Counted from the stretch's first letter, positions 1 through 6,147 are shown. The stretch: 8,804 bases of DNA from Bacilli bacterium (GCA_016282055.1 JAEEJT010000102.1:1-8804), one strand, 5' to 3'. Translations and numbers: made by a program. The notes: a model not told the origin generated them from the sequence alone.

Positions 1-347
1 AAATATTATGTGATGCTTTAGAAAGTGCATTAAAGGATACACAAATTAATATTGATTTTGATGCAATTAACTTTGAAAATGAAGCAGATACATTTATTGC
101 TTTAAGAGATGCTTTTGCTATTATTGATGATGAGAACAAATCATTTACAACAGAAGATGTTGATAACTTGGCTAATGCTTTAGTTAAATCTGATATTGTT
201 TATATGATTGCTGAAAAGAATAATGGATTATTAAAGGATACTGATGAGGCTACTAAGACTCAAATTAGTAATGCAATTCATACAAAAGTAGAAGATGAAA
301 CTATTGATCAAGAAAGATATGAAACAATTATGAAATTGTTTGAATAA
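1..347 (+). CDS. C-terminal end of an unrecognised acidic protein (5' partial)
   Basis: An open frame runs from the window edge (first whole codon at base 3) to a TAA at 345-347, giving 114 residues and ending in MKLFE. I do not recognise the family. The fragment is rich in Asp and Glu, has only one Cys (residue 3), and shows no hydrophobic stretch long enough to be a membrane segment. It looks mostly helical, with short amphipathic segments such as NLANALVKSDIVYMIAEK, and has no sorting signal or basic tail at the C-terminus. Codon use (GAT, TTA, AAA, ATT) matches the downstream genes, so it is probably native coding sequence. A terminator follows 5 bases after the stop, so this is the last gene of its transcript. 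It could be the tail of a large surface or repeat protein, but that is a guess. Confidence 0.7.
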   Translation, partial: ILCDALESALKDTQINIDFDAINFENEADTFIALRDAFAIIDDENKSFTTEDVDNLANALVKSDIVYMIAEKNNGLLKDTDEATKTQISNAIHTKVEDETIDQERYETIMKLFE

Positions 348-352
348 AATAC

Positions 353-386
353 ACTCTAGACATATTTTGTCTGGAGTTTTTATTTA
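353..386 (+). terminator. Rho-independent terminator after the partial upstream gene
   Basis: A 9-bp stem pairs ACTCTAGAC (353-361) with GTCTGGAGT (369-377), including one G-U wobble, around the 7-nt loop ATATTTT. A T-rich tail begins at 377. It separates the upstream gene from the HU-like/RdgB unit. Confidence 0.85.
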
Positions 387-409
387 TTATAAAATTATTA
401 AAATGTATA

Positions 410-438
410 TTAATTTTTAAGTTAAATTATGCTATAAT
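410..438 (+). promoter_or_regulatory. Predicted sigma-A-type promoter of the HU-like/rdgB unit, extended -10
   Basis: A perfect TATAAT at 433-438 is preceded by TG at 430-431, giving the extended -10 form TGCTATAAT. The -35 region is weak: TTAATT at 410-415 with a 17-nt spacer. Transcription would start near 445, leaving a leader of about 13 nt before the ATG at 458. The Shine-Dalgarno GAGGT (447-451) is therefore almost at the 5' end of the transcript. Confidence 0.65.
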
Positions 439-457
439 TAATACACGAGGTAACGTT

Positions 458-742
458 ATGAAAAAAGAAGATTATTTAAATAAAATTCATGATATAACGG
501 GATATAAGAAAGTTGAAATTGAAGAAATTATAACTTCTTATTTGTCATTATTAGAAGAAGATATTTTAAATAATGAGAAAGTATCTATTACTAATTTAGG
601 TACTTTTCAAAAAAAATTAATAACACCAAGTGTTATGTTTAGTCCAATCGATGGATCAACATTAAAAACTAAGAAATATTATCGACTTACCTTTTCTTGT
701 GGTAAGAATTTAAGTGAAAAATTGAAAGAGAGTATAAAATAA
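458..742 (+). CDS. Divergent HU/IHF-family DNA-binding protein
   Basis: This 94-residue protein has the length and layout of HU/IHF proteins, which dimerise and bend DNA. The N-terminal helices (about 2-38) are followed by KVSITNLGTF (41-50), equivalent to the HU strand before the DNA-binding arm. In the arm, SPIDG (62-66) keeps the tip proline at residue 63, the intercalating proline position of HU. The C-terminal segment around SCGKNLSEKLK (80-90) matches the usual FKAGKALKDAV region. It is unlike canonical HU in that the arm has few basic residues: the usual Arg just before the tip Pro is replaced by Phe61, and hydrophobic residues (I55, V59, M60, F61) occupy the arm. The start is supported by GAGGT 6 nt upstream. 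The stop lies 7 nt before the RdgB-LicA fusion gene, so the two are probably cotranscribed. A specialised HU paralogue is more likely than the genome's main HU. Confidence 0.85.
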   Translation: MKKEDYLNKIHDITGYKKVEIEEIITSYLSLLEEDILNNEKVSITNLGTFQKKLITPSVMFSPIDGSTLKTKKYYRLTFSCGKNLSEKLKESIK

Positions 743-749
743 GATAATT

Positions 750-2252
750 ATGGTAAATACATTAATACTTGCAACATTGAATAATGATAAAGTTAGTGAA
801 TTAAAGCAAATTATAAAAGCTAGTAACTATGATATTGATGTTTATGGATTAAAAGATTTCAATATTACTGAAAGTGTTATTGAAGATGGAAATTCACTTG
901 AAGCTAATTCATATAAAAAAGCATTAGGATATAAAAATATTTTACTTAAAAAAGGTATTAAAGATTTTTATATTTTAGCTGATGATAGTGGATTATTTGT
1001 TGATGCTTTAGGTGGTCAACCTGGTGTTTATTCTAATCGTTATGCTGGAGATGAATGTGATAGTCAAAAGAATAGAGAAAAGTTATTAAAAGAAATGAAA
1101 GGTGTTGTTAATAGAACAGCATGCTTTAAATGTGTTATTACTTTATTAACTGAATCTGAAGTATATACATTCTATGGTGAAACATCTGGATATATTTTAC
1201 ATGAATGCATTGGCTTTAATGGATTTGGTTATGATAGTGTGTTCTATTCTGATGAATTAAATCAATCATTTGGTCTTTCTACTGCAAAAGAAAAGAATAG
1301 TGTTAGTCATAGATATAAAGCTACTATTAGTATGATTAAGAAATTAAAAGAACTTAAGAAGGAAGAAGAAGCTTTATATGAAATTAATCATATATTTAAA
1401 AATAAGAAGTTTAAACTTGATTTTAGACTAATTGGCGGTATGAGTAATTATACATATGTTATTAGTGATAGTGAAAATAATATGTATACTTTACGTTTAC
1501 CAGGAGAAAATAGTGAATTATTTGTTAATAGATATAATGAAAATCTTAACAGTAATTTATTTAATAAATTAAACGTTGGTAATGATGTTTTATATGTTAA
1601 TAATAAAACTGGTGTTAAAGTTAGTAAATATGTTAATGGTGTAGTACTTTCTAATATTGTAACTAGTAATGGTGAAATACCTTATAAGAAAGTTAGTGAA
1701 TTATTACATAAGATTCATGATTCAAATCTAAAAAGTGATAATGATTATGCTGCATTTAATAGACTTGAAATATATCAAAGTTATTTAAAGAATTTTAAAT
1801 TTCCTAAAAGATATTTTGATATTAAAAATGAATTTTTAAAATATAAAGAATATCTTGAGTCTATTAAACAAGTGTTATGTCATAATGATAGTCAGCCATC
1901 AAATTTTATTATGACTGGTGAAAATATTATTATTGTTGACTATGAGTTTGTTGGTAATAATGATCCTATTTATGATATTGCTTGTTTTAGTAATATGAAG
2001 ATGGAAAATGGTTTAACTTTATTAAAGTATTATTTTAAAGATTTTAATAATGAGTATTTATTAAGATTCTACTTATGGCGTTTATATCAAGATTTACAAT
2101 GGTATAATGTTGCTATGTATAAAGAATTAAATGGCTTAAGTAAGAGTTTAAAGATTGATTTTATGAAGGTTGCTAATAATTATTTAAGTGAAGCTGAAGC
2201 TATGCTTGCTAAAGTAAATAGTTTAAAACCTGATGAAATTATCAAAAAATAA
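750..2252 (+). CDS. Fusion: RdgB/Ham1 non-canonical purine NTP pyrophosphatase + LicA/choline-kinase-like domain
   Basis: A continuous 500-residue frame carries two domains. Residues 1-200 form a full-length Ham1/RdgB domain, which in this family hydrolyses dITP/ITP/XTP to monophosphate and pyrophosphate. It has ATLNNDK near the start (8-14), the catalytic DDSGL (78-82, second Asp the likely base), VDALGGQPGVYSNRYAG (84-100), GFGYDSVF (158-165) and SHR (186-188). After a charged linker (200-212) comes a LicA/aminoglycoside-phosphotransferase-fold kinase domain: nucleotide loop IGGMSNYTYVI (228-238), YTLRLPG (246-252), catalytic loop HNDSQPSN (379-386, with H379, D381, N385) and DYEF (397-400, metal-binding Asp). 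Both active sites look intact. The kinase substrate (choline, ethanolamine, thiamine or other) cannot be read from sequence, and no lic genes are nearby. The Shine-Dalgarno sequence is poor and the ATG is 7 nt after the HU-like stop, suggesting translational coupling. Streptococcal RdgB is known fused to glutamate racemase; I do not know of this pairing. Confidence 0.9.
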   Translation: MVNTLILATLNNDKVSELKQIIKASNYDIDVYGLKDFNITESVIEDGNSLEANSYKKALGYKNILLKKGIKDFYILADDSGLFVDALGGQPGVYSNRYAGDECDSQKNREKLLKEMKGVVNRTACFKCVITLLTESEVYTFYGETSGYILHECIGFNGFGYDSVFYSDELNQSFGLSTAKEKNSVSHRYKATISMIKKLKELKKEEEALYEINHIFKNKKFKLDFRLIGGMSNYTYVISDSENNMYTLRLPGENSELFVNRYNENLNSNLFNKLNVGNDVLYVNNKTGVKVSKYVNGVVLSNIVTSNGEIPYKKVSELLHKIHDSNLKSDNDYAAFNRLEIYQSYLKNFKFPKRYFDIKNEFLKYKEYLESIKQVLCHNDSQPSNFIMTGENIIIVDYEFVGNNDPIYDIACFSNMKMENGLTLLKYYFKDFNNEYLLRFYLWRLYQDLQWYNVAMYKELNGLSKSLKIDFMKVANNYLSEAEAMLAKVNSLKPDEIIKK

Positions 2253-2262
2253 TAAAAATATC

Positions 2263-2291
2263 TTGATTTTTGTATAAAATAAGAGTATAAT
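2263..2291 (+). promoter_or_regulatory. Predicted promoter of rpsU
   Basis: TTGATT (2263-2268) and a perfect TATAAT (2286-2291) are separated by a 17-nt spacer. Transcription should begin near 2298. No GC-rich terminator separates the upstream fusion gene from this promoter, so some read-through into rpsU is possible. Confidence 0.8.
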
Positions 2292-2297
2292 ATATAT

Positions 2298-2313
2298 AGT
2301 TTTGAAGAAAACT
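2298..2313 (+). promoter_or_regulatory. Small hairpin at the predicted 5' end of the rpsU transcript
   Basis: AGTTTT (2298-2303) pairs perfectly with AAAACT (2308-2313) around the tetraloop GAAG. It falls 7 nt after the -10 box, so it would form the very 5' end of the mRNA. Its position suggests a 5' stabilising stem, but it is short and AT-rich and could be chance. It does not overlap the Shine-Dalgarno sequence. Confidence 0.35.
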
Positions 2314-2344
2314 AGATATTTACAAACTGAAGGGAGGGATGAAA

Positions 2345-2533
2345 ATGCCAAAAACTATAGTTAGAGAAAATGAATCTATCGAAGATACTTTAAAGCGTTT
2401 TAAACGTGATGTAACTAGAAGCGGAGTCCTTCAAGAAGTTCGTAAAAGAGAAGTTTATTTAAAACCAAGTGATATTCGTAAGATGAAAAAAAGAGCGATG
2501 AAAAAGAATCGTTATAATCGTTCTAATTATTAA
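2345..2533 (+). CDS. rpsU: 30S ribosomal protein bS21
   Basis: The 62-residue, highly basic protein is bS21 of the small ribosomal subunit, which sits near the anti-Shine-Dalgarno end of 16S rRNA. It has the family pattern throughout: PKTIVRENES (2-11), DTLKRFKRDV (14-23), SGVLQEVRKREVYLKPS (26-42), then a Lys/Arg-rich tail. Two in-frame ATGs exist, at 2339 and 2345. The later one is chosen because AGGGAGGG (2331-2338) directly abuts the first ATG but lies 6 nt from the second, and because family members begin at this point (MPxxxVRxNE in many, MSKTVVRKNES in B. subtilis). The gene stands alone between its own promoter and terminator. In B. subtilis rpsU lies at the head of the same region, while in enterobacteria it is joined directly to dnaG and rpoD. 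Confidence 0.96.
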   Translation: MPKTIVRENESIEDTLKRFKRDVTRSGVLQEVRKREVYLKPSDIRKMKKRAMKKNRYNRSNY

Positions 2534-2534
2534 T

Positions 2535-2560
2535 AAAAATTGGGTAGTACCCAATTTTTT
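2535..2560 (+). terminator. Rho-independent terminator of rpsU
   Basis: AATTGGGT (2538-2545) pairs perfectly with ACCCAATT (2549-2556) around the loop AGT, and T residues run through 2560. Flanking A and T tracts extend the stem. The stem begins immediately after the rpsU stop codon (2531-2533). Confidence 0.92.
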
Positions 2561-2563
2561 ATT

Positions 2564-2590
2564 TTGTTTGTTTATATTTTATGATATAAT
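2564..2590 (+). promoter_or_regulatory. Predicted promoter of the phoH-ybeY-cdd-era-recO operon, extended -10
   Basis: TATAAT (2585-2590) is preceded by TG (2582-2583), giving TGATATAAT. The best -35 candidate is TTGTTT (2564-2569) with a short 15-nt spacer, so the extended -10 probably carries much of the recognition. Transcription would start near 2597, with a leader of about 17 nt carrying GAGGG (2603-2607) 6 nt before the phoH ATG. Confidence 0.6.
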
Positions 2591-2613
2591 ATAAATATAT
2601 ATGAGGGTATAAT

Positions 2614-3588
2614 ATGGCTAATTTAAAAGAGATATTTGTTTTAAATAATGATTATAACAATGATTTTTACATTGAGTTTGATTCTTTTATTAAAATCATT
2701 GGTGATAATTTTAAAATATCTTTAATATTTTTTAATAATGTTTTATCTATTAATCCTGATAATTTAGATGATAATGAATTTGAATTATTAAAGATTAAAT
2801 TACAATCTGTTATTAAAGCTTTTATATTATTATATGATAATAATATATCATTATCATTGAGTGATAAATATACATTAATTAATAATATTGATGAGAATAA
2901 TTATGATAGTGTTTTATCATTATTTATGAATAAAGAGGTTTTATATTATACGATTGAGGGTAAAAAAATATATCCTAAGACTTTAAATCAAAAATTATAC
3001 ATTAAAGAATTATACGATAATGATATAGTATTTGCATTAGGTCCTGCTGGTACTGGTAAGACATATCTTGGTGTTATGTTTGCTTGTAAACTATTAAAAT
3101 CTGGTAGTGCAAAAAAGATTGTTTTAGTTAGACCAGTAGTTGAGGCTGGTGAAAAACTGGGATTTTTACCTGGTGATTTAAAAGAAAAGATTGATCCTTA
3201 TCTTATTCCTATTTATGATACTTTGTATGAAGCATTAGGAAAAGAACAAGTTACTAAATATATTGAAAAGGGTATTATTGAGGTTGCTCCTCTCGCTTAT
3301 ATGAGAGGTAGAACTTTAGATAATAGTTGTATTATATTAGATGAAGCTCAAAATGCTACTGTTTCTCAAATGAAGATGTTTTTAACTCGTCTTGGTTTTA
3401 ATTCTAAGATGATTATTACAGGGGATGTTACTCAGATTGATTTGCCTCATAATACTTTATCTGGTCTTATTAATGCAACAACAATTCTTAAAAATATTGA
3501 AGGATTAAAGATTATTAATTTTCAAAAGGATGATGTTATGAGACACCCATTAGTATTTAAAATTATTGAAAGATATGAAAATAGGTAA
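2614..3588 (+). CDS. phoH: PhoH/YbeZ-family P-loop ATPase
   Basis: The 324-residue protein matches the usual length of cellular PhoH (YbeZ) proteins. The N-terminal third (1-115) is the poorly conserved accessory region. The ATPase core follows: Walker A GPAGTGKT (143-150), the family signature VRPVVEAGEKLGFLPGD (172-188), MRGRT (230-234), Walker B IILDEAQN (240-247), TGDVTQIDLP (269-278) and a C-terminal VMRHPLV (308-314). PhoH proteins are cytoplasmic NTPases with proposed RNA helicase-like activity; YbeZ interacts with the ribosome-maturation endonuclease YbeY. Consistent with this, ybeY begins 5 nt after this stop. It is the first gene of the operon and has a good Shine-Dalgarno sequence. 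In B. subtilis a large membrane HD-family gene (yqfF) lies between phoH and ybeY; it is absent here. The N-terminal region uses even more AT-rich codons (Asn, Asp, Ile) than the core. Confidence 0.95.
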   Translation: MANLKEIFVLNNDYNNDFYIEFDSFIKIIGDNFKISLIFFNNVLSINPDNLDDNEFELLKIKLQSVIKAFILLYDNNISLSLSDKYTLINNIDENNYDSVLSLFMNKEVLYYTIEGKKIYPKTLNQKLYIKELYDNDIVFALGPAGTGKTYLGVMFACKLLKSGSAKKIVLVRPVVEAGEKLGFLPGDLKEKIDPYLIPIYDTLYEALGKEQVTKYIEKGIIEVAPLAYMRGRTLDNSCIILDEAQNATVSQMKMFLTRLGFNSKMIITGDVTQIDLPHNTLSGLINATTILKNIEGLKIINFQKDDVMRHPLVFKIIERYENR

Positions 3589-3593
3589 TTTAT

Positions 3594-4019
3594 ATGGTTA
3601 TTAATTTATACAATAATTATAATAAAGAGATTAGTTTTGATTATAAGAAAATAATTTCTGATTTAGAAAGTTATGACAGTAATAAAGAAATTAGTTTAAT
3701 TCTTGTTGATATAGATGAAATACATCGTATAAATAAAGAATATAGACATCTTGATTATCCTACTGATGTTATTAGTTTTGAGGCATATCGTGATGATTTT
3801 GAAGAAGAAGATAATTATGGTGGAGATATTTTTATTTGTATTGATAAAGTTTATATGCAAGCTTTAGAATATGGTCATAGTAACGAAAGAGAATTTGCAT
3901 TTTTATTATGTCATGGAATATTACATTTACATGGATATGATCATATGAATAAAGATGATGAAAGAGTAATGTTTAGTAAACAAGAAGAAATACTAGATAA
4001 ACTTGGATATAGGAGATAA
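3594..4019 (+). CDS. ybeY: Endoribonuclease YbeY (rRNA maturation factor)
   Basis: The 141-residue protein carries the UPF0054/YbeY zinc motif HGILHLHGYDH (107-117), in which H107, H111 and H117 bind the metal. Also typical are LVDIDEIHRINKEYRHLD (37-54) and TDVISFE (57-63). YbeY is a metal-dependent single-strand RNase involved in 16S rRNA 3'-end maturation and ribosome quality control. It lies between its usual partner phoH and downstream cdd and era, another 16S 3'-end assembly factor. The ATG follows AGGT (3583-3586), located in the last codon and stop of phoH, suggesting translational coupling. The last two codons (AGG AGA, Arg-Arg) double as the Shine-Dalgarno sequence of cdd. B. subtilis has dgkA next; here there is no dgkA and no DgkA fusion. 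Confidence 0.95.
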   Translation: MVINLYNNYNKEISFDYKKIISDLESYDSNKEISLILVDIDEIHRINKEYRHLDYPTDVISFEAYRDDFEEEDNYGGDIFICIDKVYMQALEYGHSNEREFAFLLCHGILHLHGYDHMNKDDERVMFSKQEEILDKLGYRR

Positions 4020-4020
4020 A

Positions 4021-4434
4021 ATGGATAAAAAAGAATTTGATTTATTATATAATGAAGCATTAAAAGGTTATAAACTTGCTTATGCTCCATACTCTAAGTT
4101 TAAAGTTGGGGCTAGTTGTTTACTTAAAAATGGTAAAGTTTTTCATGGATGTAACATTGAAAATTCATCATATGGATTATCAAATTGTGCTGAAAGAACA
4201 TGTTTATTTAATGTTTATAGTAATGGATATCATAAAGATGATATTGTTGCTTTTATGATTTTAGGTCAAACTAAAGATCCTATTAGTCCATGTGGAGCTT
4301 GTAGACAAGTTATGTGTGAACTTTTAAATGGTGATGTTACTGTTTATTTAACTAATTTAAATAAAGATTTTAAAGAGTATAAAGTAAGTGATTTATTACC
4401 TTATTCTTTTAGTGGGGATAATTTAGATGAGTAG
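4021..4434 (+). CDS. cdd: Cytidine deaminase
   Basis: The 137-residue enzyme is the homotetrameric, short form of cytidine deaminase, which converts cytidine and deoxycytidine to uridine and deoxyuridine in pyrimidine salvage. The zinc site is complete: C56-A-E58 (with E58 as proton shuttle) and PCGACRQ (90-96) with C91 and C94. Substrate-binding elements include YAPYSKFKVGA (21-31) and the Asn-Glu pair in GCNIENS (43-49). The start is taken at ATG 4021, one base after the ybeY stop, because AGGAG (4011-4015) lies 5 nt upstream. An in-frame TTG at 4003 would put the ribosome site inside the gene and adds residues not typical of the family. The 3' end overlaps era by 8 bases. The cdd-era linkage is conserved in Bacillota. 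Confidence 0.96.
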   Translation: MDKKEFDLLYNEALKGYKLAYAPYSKFKVGASCLLKNGKVFHGCNIENSSYGLSNCAERTCLFNVYSNGYHKDDIVAFMILGQTKDPISPCGACRQVMCELLNGDVTVYLTNLNKDFKEYKVSDLLPYSFSGDNLDE

Positions 4435-5338
4435 TTTTAAAAGTGGATTTGTAGCATTAATTGGTAGACCTAATGTAGGAAAATCTACCTTATTAAATAA
4501 TATATTAAAAACTAAAGTTTCTATTATAAGTCCAAAACCTCAAACAACAAGAGATTTAATAGAAGGAGTTTATACAACTGATAATGAACAAATTATATTC
4601 GTTGATACTCCTGGTATACATAAACCTATACATAAGCTTGGTGAATTCATGAATAGTGAGAGTTTATCTAGTTTAGCTGATGTTGATCTTGTTTTATATT
4701 TAATTGATGGTAATATGGAGTTTGGTAGTGGTGATAGTTTTATTATTAATGAACTTAAAAGAGTTAATCCTAAGACTTTTTTAGTTGTTAATAAAGTTGA
4801 TCTTGTTAAAAATAAAGAAAAGCTTTTAGAGAATGTTTTAAAGTTTACTAAAGAATATGATTTTAAGGAAGTATTTTATATTAGTGCTTTAAATGGTAAT
4901 AACATTGATTTATTACTTAAAAATATTAGTTCTAATCTTGAAGAAGGACCAATGTTTTTTGAAAAGGATCAAATTACTAATCATAGTGAGTCTTTTCTAA
5001 TTTCTGAAATTATTCGTGAAAAAGTTTTATATTTAACAAAAGAAGAAGTACCACATAGTGTTGCTGTTGTTATTGAAAATAAAGAAATAGATAAGGCTAA
5101 TCCTAATTTACTTAATATTAATGCAACAATTGTTTGTGAAAGATCTAGTCAAAAGAAAATTATTATTGGTAAAAATGGACAAATGATTAAACAAATTGGA
5201 ATTGATGCTAGAAAAGATTTATGTTTAATTCTTGGGAAGAAGATTTATTTAGAGTTGTTTGTTCGTGTTGAAGAAGATTGGCGTAATAAAAATAGAGAAT
5301 TAAAAAAGTTAGGTTATTATCAAGATAAGGACTTTTAA
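4427..5338 (+). CDS. era: GTPase Era (30S subunit assembly)
   Basis: The 303-residue protein has the full Era layout. The GTPase domain has G1 GRPNVGKS (13-20), G2 within PQTTRD (38-43), G3 DTPG (60-63), G4 NKVD (122-125) and G5 SAL (153-155). The C-terminal KH RNA-binding domain covers about 200-290, with the loop GKNG (248-251) after IVCERSSQKKIIIG. Era binds the 3' end of 16S rRNA and couples GTP hydrolysis to late small-subunit assembly at the membrane face or in the cytoplasm. Its ATG lies inside the end of cdd (8-base overlap) and GGGG (4414-4417) serves as the Shine-Dalgarno sequence 9 nt upstream, so cdd and era are translationally coupled. The length matches the family (about 300). 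Confidence 0.97.
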   Translation: MSSFKSGFVALIGRPNVGKSTLLNNILKTKVSIISPKPQTTRDLIEGVYTTDNEQIIFVDTPGIHKPIHKLGEFMNSESLSSLADVDLVLYLIDGNMEFGSGDSFIINELKRVNPKTFLVVNKVDLVKNKEKLLENVLKFTKEYDFKEVFYISALNGNNIDLLLKNISSNLEEGPMFFEKDQITNHSESFLISEIIREKVLYLTKEEVPHSVAVVIENKEIDKANPNLLNINATIVCERSSQKKIIIGKNGQMIKQIGIDARKDLCLILGKKIYLELFVRVEEDWRNKNRELKKLGYYQDKDF

Positions 5339-5340
5339 AG

Positions 5341-6036
5341 ATGATAAAAAATGAAGGTATTATTATTAAAGTTAATAAGTATAAAGAATATGATAAGATT
5401 ATTTATCTTGTAACAAGTAATGGATTATTAACTTTAATTGCCAAATCTTCATTTAATTATAAAAGTAAGAATTTTAGTTATACGCAAGAGTTAAGTAAGA
5501 TTAACTTTGAGTATATAAAATCTAATAAAAAGAGTTTTGATATTTTAACTGTTGGTAAAAGTGTTGATTTGTATCTAAACATTAAAAGTAATTATGAGAT
5601 TTTATATGAGGTTAGCTTGATTCTTGATTTATCATATAAATCAATTGAACATATTTCGATGTATAATTATTTTTATGAATTACTTGATTTTACTTTAAAT
5701 AATTTAAATACAACATATAATAAATTCTATTTATTGATATTTAAGTTAAAATTGTTATATTTATTAGGTATTGGTCCTGTTATTAATGAATGTAGTAATT
5801 GTGGTGATAAACCAAGTAATTTGTTTTCTGTTGAAAGTGGAGGATTTGTTTGTTCTAAATGTTATAAAGATGGTGATTATAGTAGTGATTACCTTAGTAT
5901 TTTAAAAGTTTTATACCTTATTCATTTAGATAAAATTACTCCTGAATTATTTAAAGATATTCCTAGTGAGTGTTATGATTTCATTAATAATATTATAAAA
6001 GATTATTATAATAAATATTTAAATATAAAATTATAA
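5341..6036 (+). CDS. recO: DNA repair protein RecO
   Basis: At 231 residues this is a slightly short RecO; B. subtilis RecO is about 255. The N-terminal OB-fold is recognisable from NEGIIIKVNKYKEYDKIIYL (4-23) and the GLLTLIAKSS stretch (28-37). A helical middle part follows, and then a four-Cys zinc site: CSNCGD (151-156) and CSKC (171-174) flanking FSVESGGFVC. LLYLLGIGP (138-146) just before the zinc site is typical of the family. RecO works with RecR to load RecA on SSB-coated single-stranded DNA during gap repair. The ATG is 2 nt after the era stop with AAGGA (5327-5331) 9 nt upstream. The era-recO order is common in bacteria. The N-terminal part is rather divergent and Lys/Asn/Ser-rich, as expected for an extreme AT genome. 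It is the last gene of the operon. Confidence 0.92.
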   Translation: MIKNEGIIIKVNKYKEYDKIIYLVTSNGLLTLIAKSSFNYKSKNFSYTQELSKINFEYIKSNKKSFDILTVGKSVDLYLNIKSNYEILYEVSLILDLSYKSIEHISMYNYFYELLDFTLNNLNTTYNKFYLLIFKLKLLYLLGIGPVINECSNCGDKPSNLFSVESGGFVCSKCYKDGDYSSDYLSILKVLYLIHLDKITPELFKDIPSECYDFINNIIKDYYNKYLNIKL

Positions 6037-6060
6037 GGGATTTTTAATCCCTTATTTTTA
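6034..6060 (+). terminator. Rho-independent terminator of the phoH-recO operon
   Basis: TAAGGGAT (6034-6041) pairs with ATCCCTTA (6047-6054) around TTTTA, followed by a T-rich tail. The recO stop codon TAA (6034-6036) forms the base of the stem, so a ribosome ending translation could interfere with hairpin folding. Confidence 0.88.
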
Positions 6061-6094
6061 TCTTTATTTATCATAATTTTAAAAATAATTTTTT

Positions 6095-6130
6095 TATGGC
6101 TTTTTCTGTCTTGACAATTTGACAGCCATA
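6095..6130 (+). repeat. Inverted repeat spanning both -35 boxes upstream of glyS
   Basis: TATGGCT (6095-6101) and AGCCATA (6124-6130) are perfect 7-bp inverted copies. Inside them, CTGTC (6106-6110) and GACAG (6121-6125) form a second inverted pair. The repeat lies upstream of the predicted start sites, so it would act as DNA (for example a repressor or activator site) rather than as leader RNA, unless transcripts read through from recO. No T-tract follows, so it is not a forward terminator. A regulatory role is inference. Confidence 0.5.
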
Positions 6131-6139
6131 TGTTAATAT
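6111..6139 (+). promoter_or_regulatory. glyS promoter P1 (upstream of the two overlapping promoters)
   Basis: A perfect -35 TTGACA (6111-6116), a 17-nt spacer and the -10 TAATAT (6134-6139), which matches consensus at 4 of 6 positions and is preceded by TG (6131-6132). The predicted start is near 6146. Confidence 0.65.
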
Positions 6140-6147
6140 TATATAGT
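6119..6147 (+). promoter_or_regulatory. glyS promoter P2 (offset 8 bp from P1)
   Basis: A second perfect TTGACA (6119-6124) has a 17-nt spacer to TATAGT (6142-6147), a 5-of-6 match to TATAAT. The predicted start is near 6154, leaving a leader of only about 34 nt. P1 and P2 overlap, so they cannot be occupied together. Confidence 0.65.

Noticed and set aside
750..2252. Misassembly or lost stop as the explanation for the RdgB-LicA fusion
   Set aside because: The frame is continuous with uniform codon use, both domains are full length with intact motifs, and a normal charged linker joins them. It cannot be fully excluded without read data, so it is kept as a refutation test.
2255..2275. Possible terminator after the RdgB-LicA fusion gene (AAAAATATC-TT-GATTTTT)
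   Set aside because: The pairing is almost entirely A-T, imperfect, and overlaps the rpsU -35 box. It is too weak to call a terminator.
2564..2573. TTGTTTGTTT as a direct repeat or binding site
   Set aside because: It is only a two-copy tetranucleotide run in AT-rich DNA; the simplest reading is a weak -35 element.
4076..4258. A 60-codon plus-strand frame within cdd
   Set aside because: It is an out-of-frame shadow of cytidine deaminase, whose zinc-site motifs are in the other frame.
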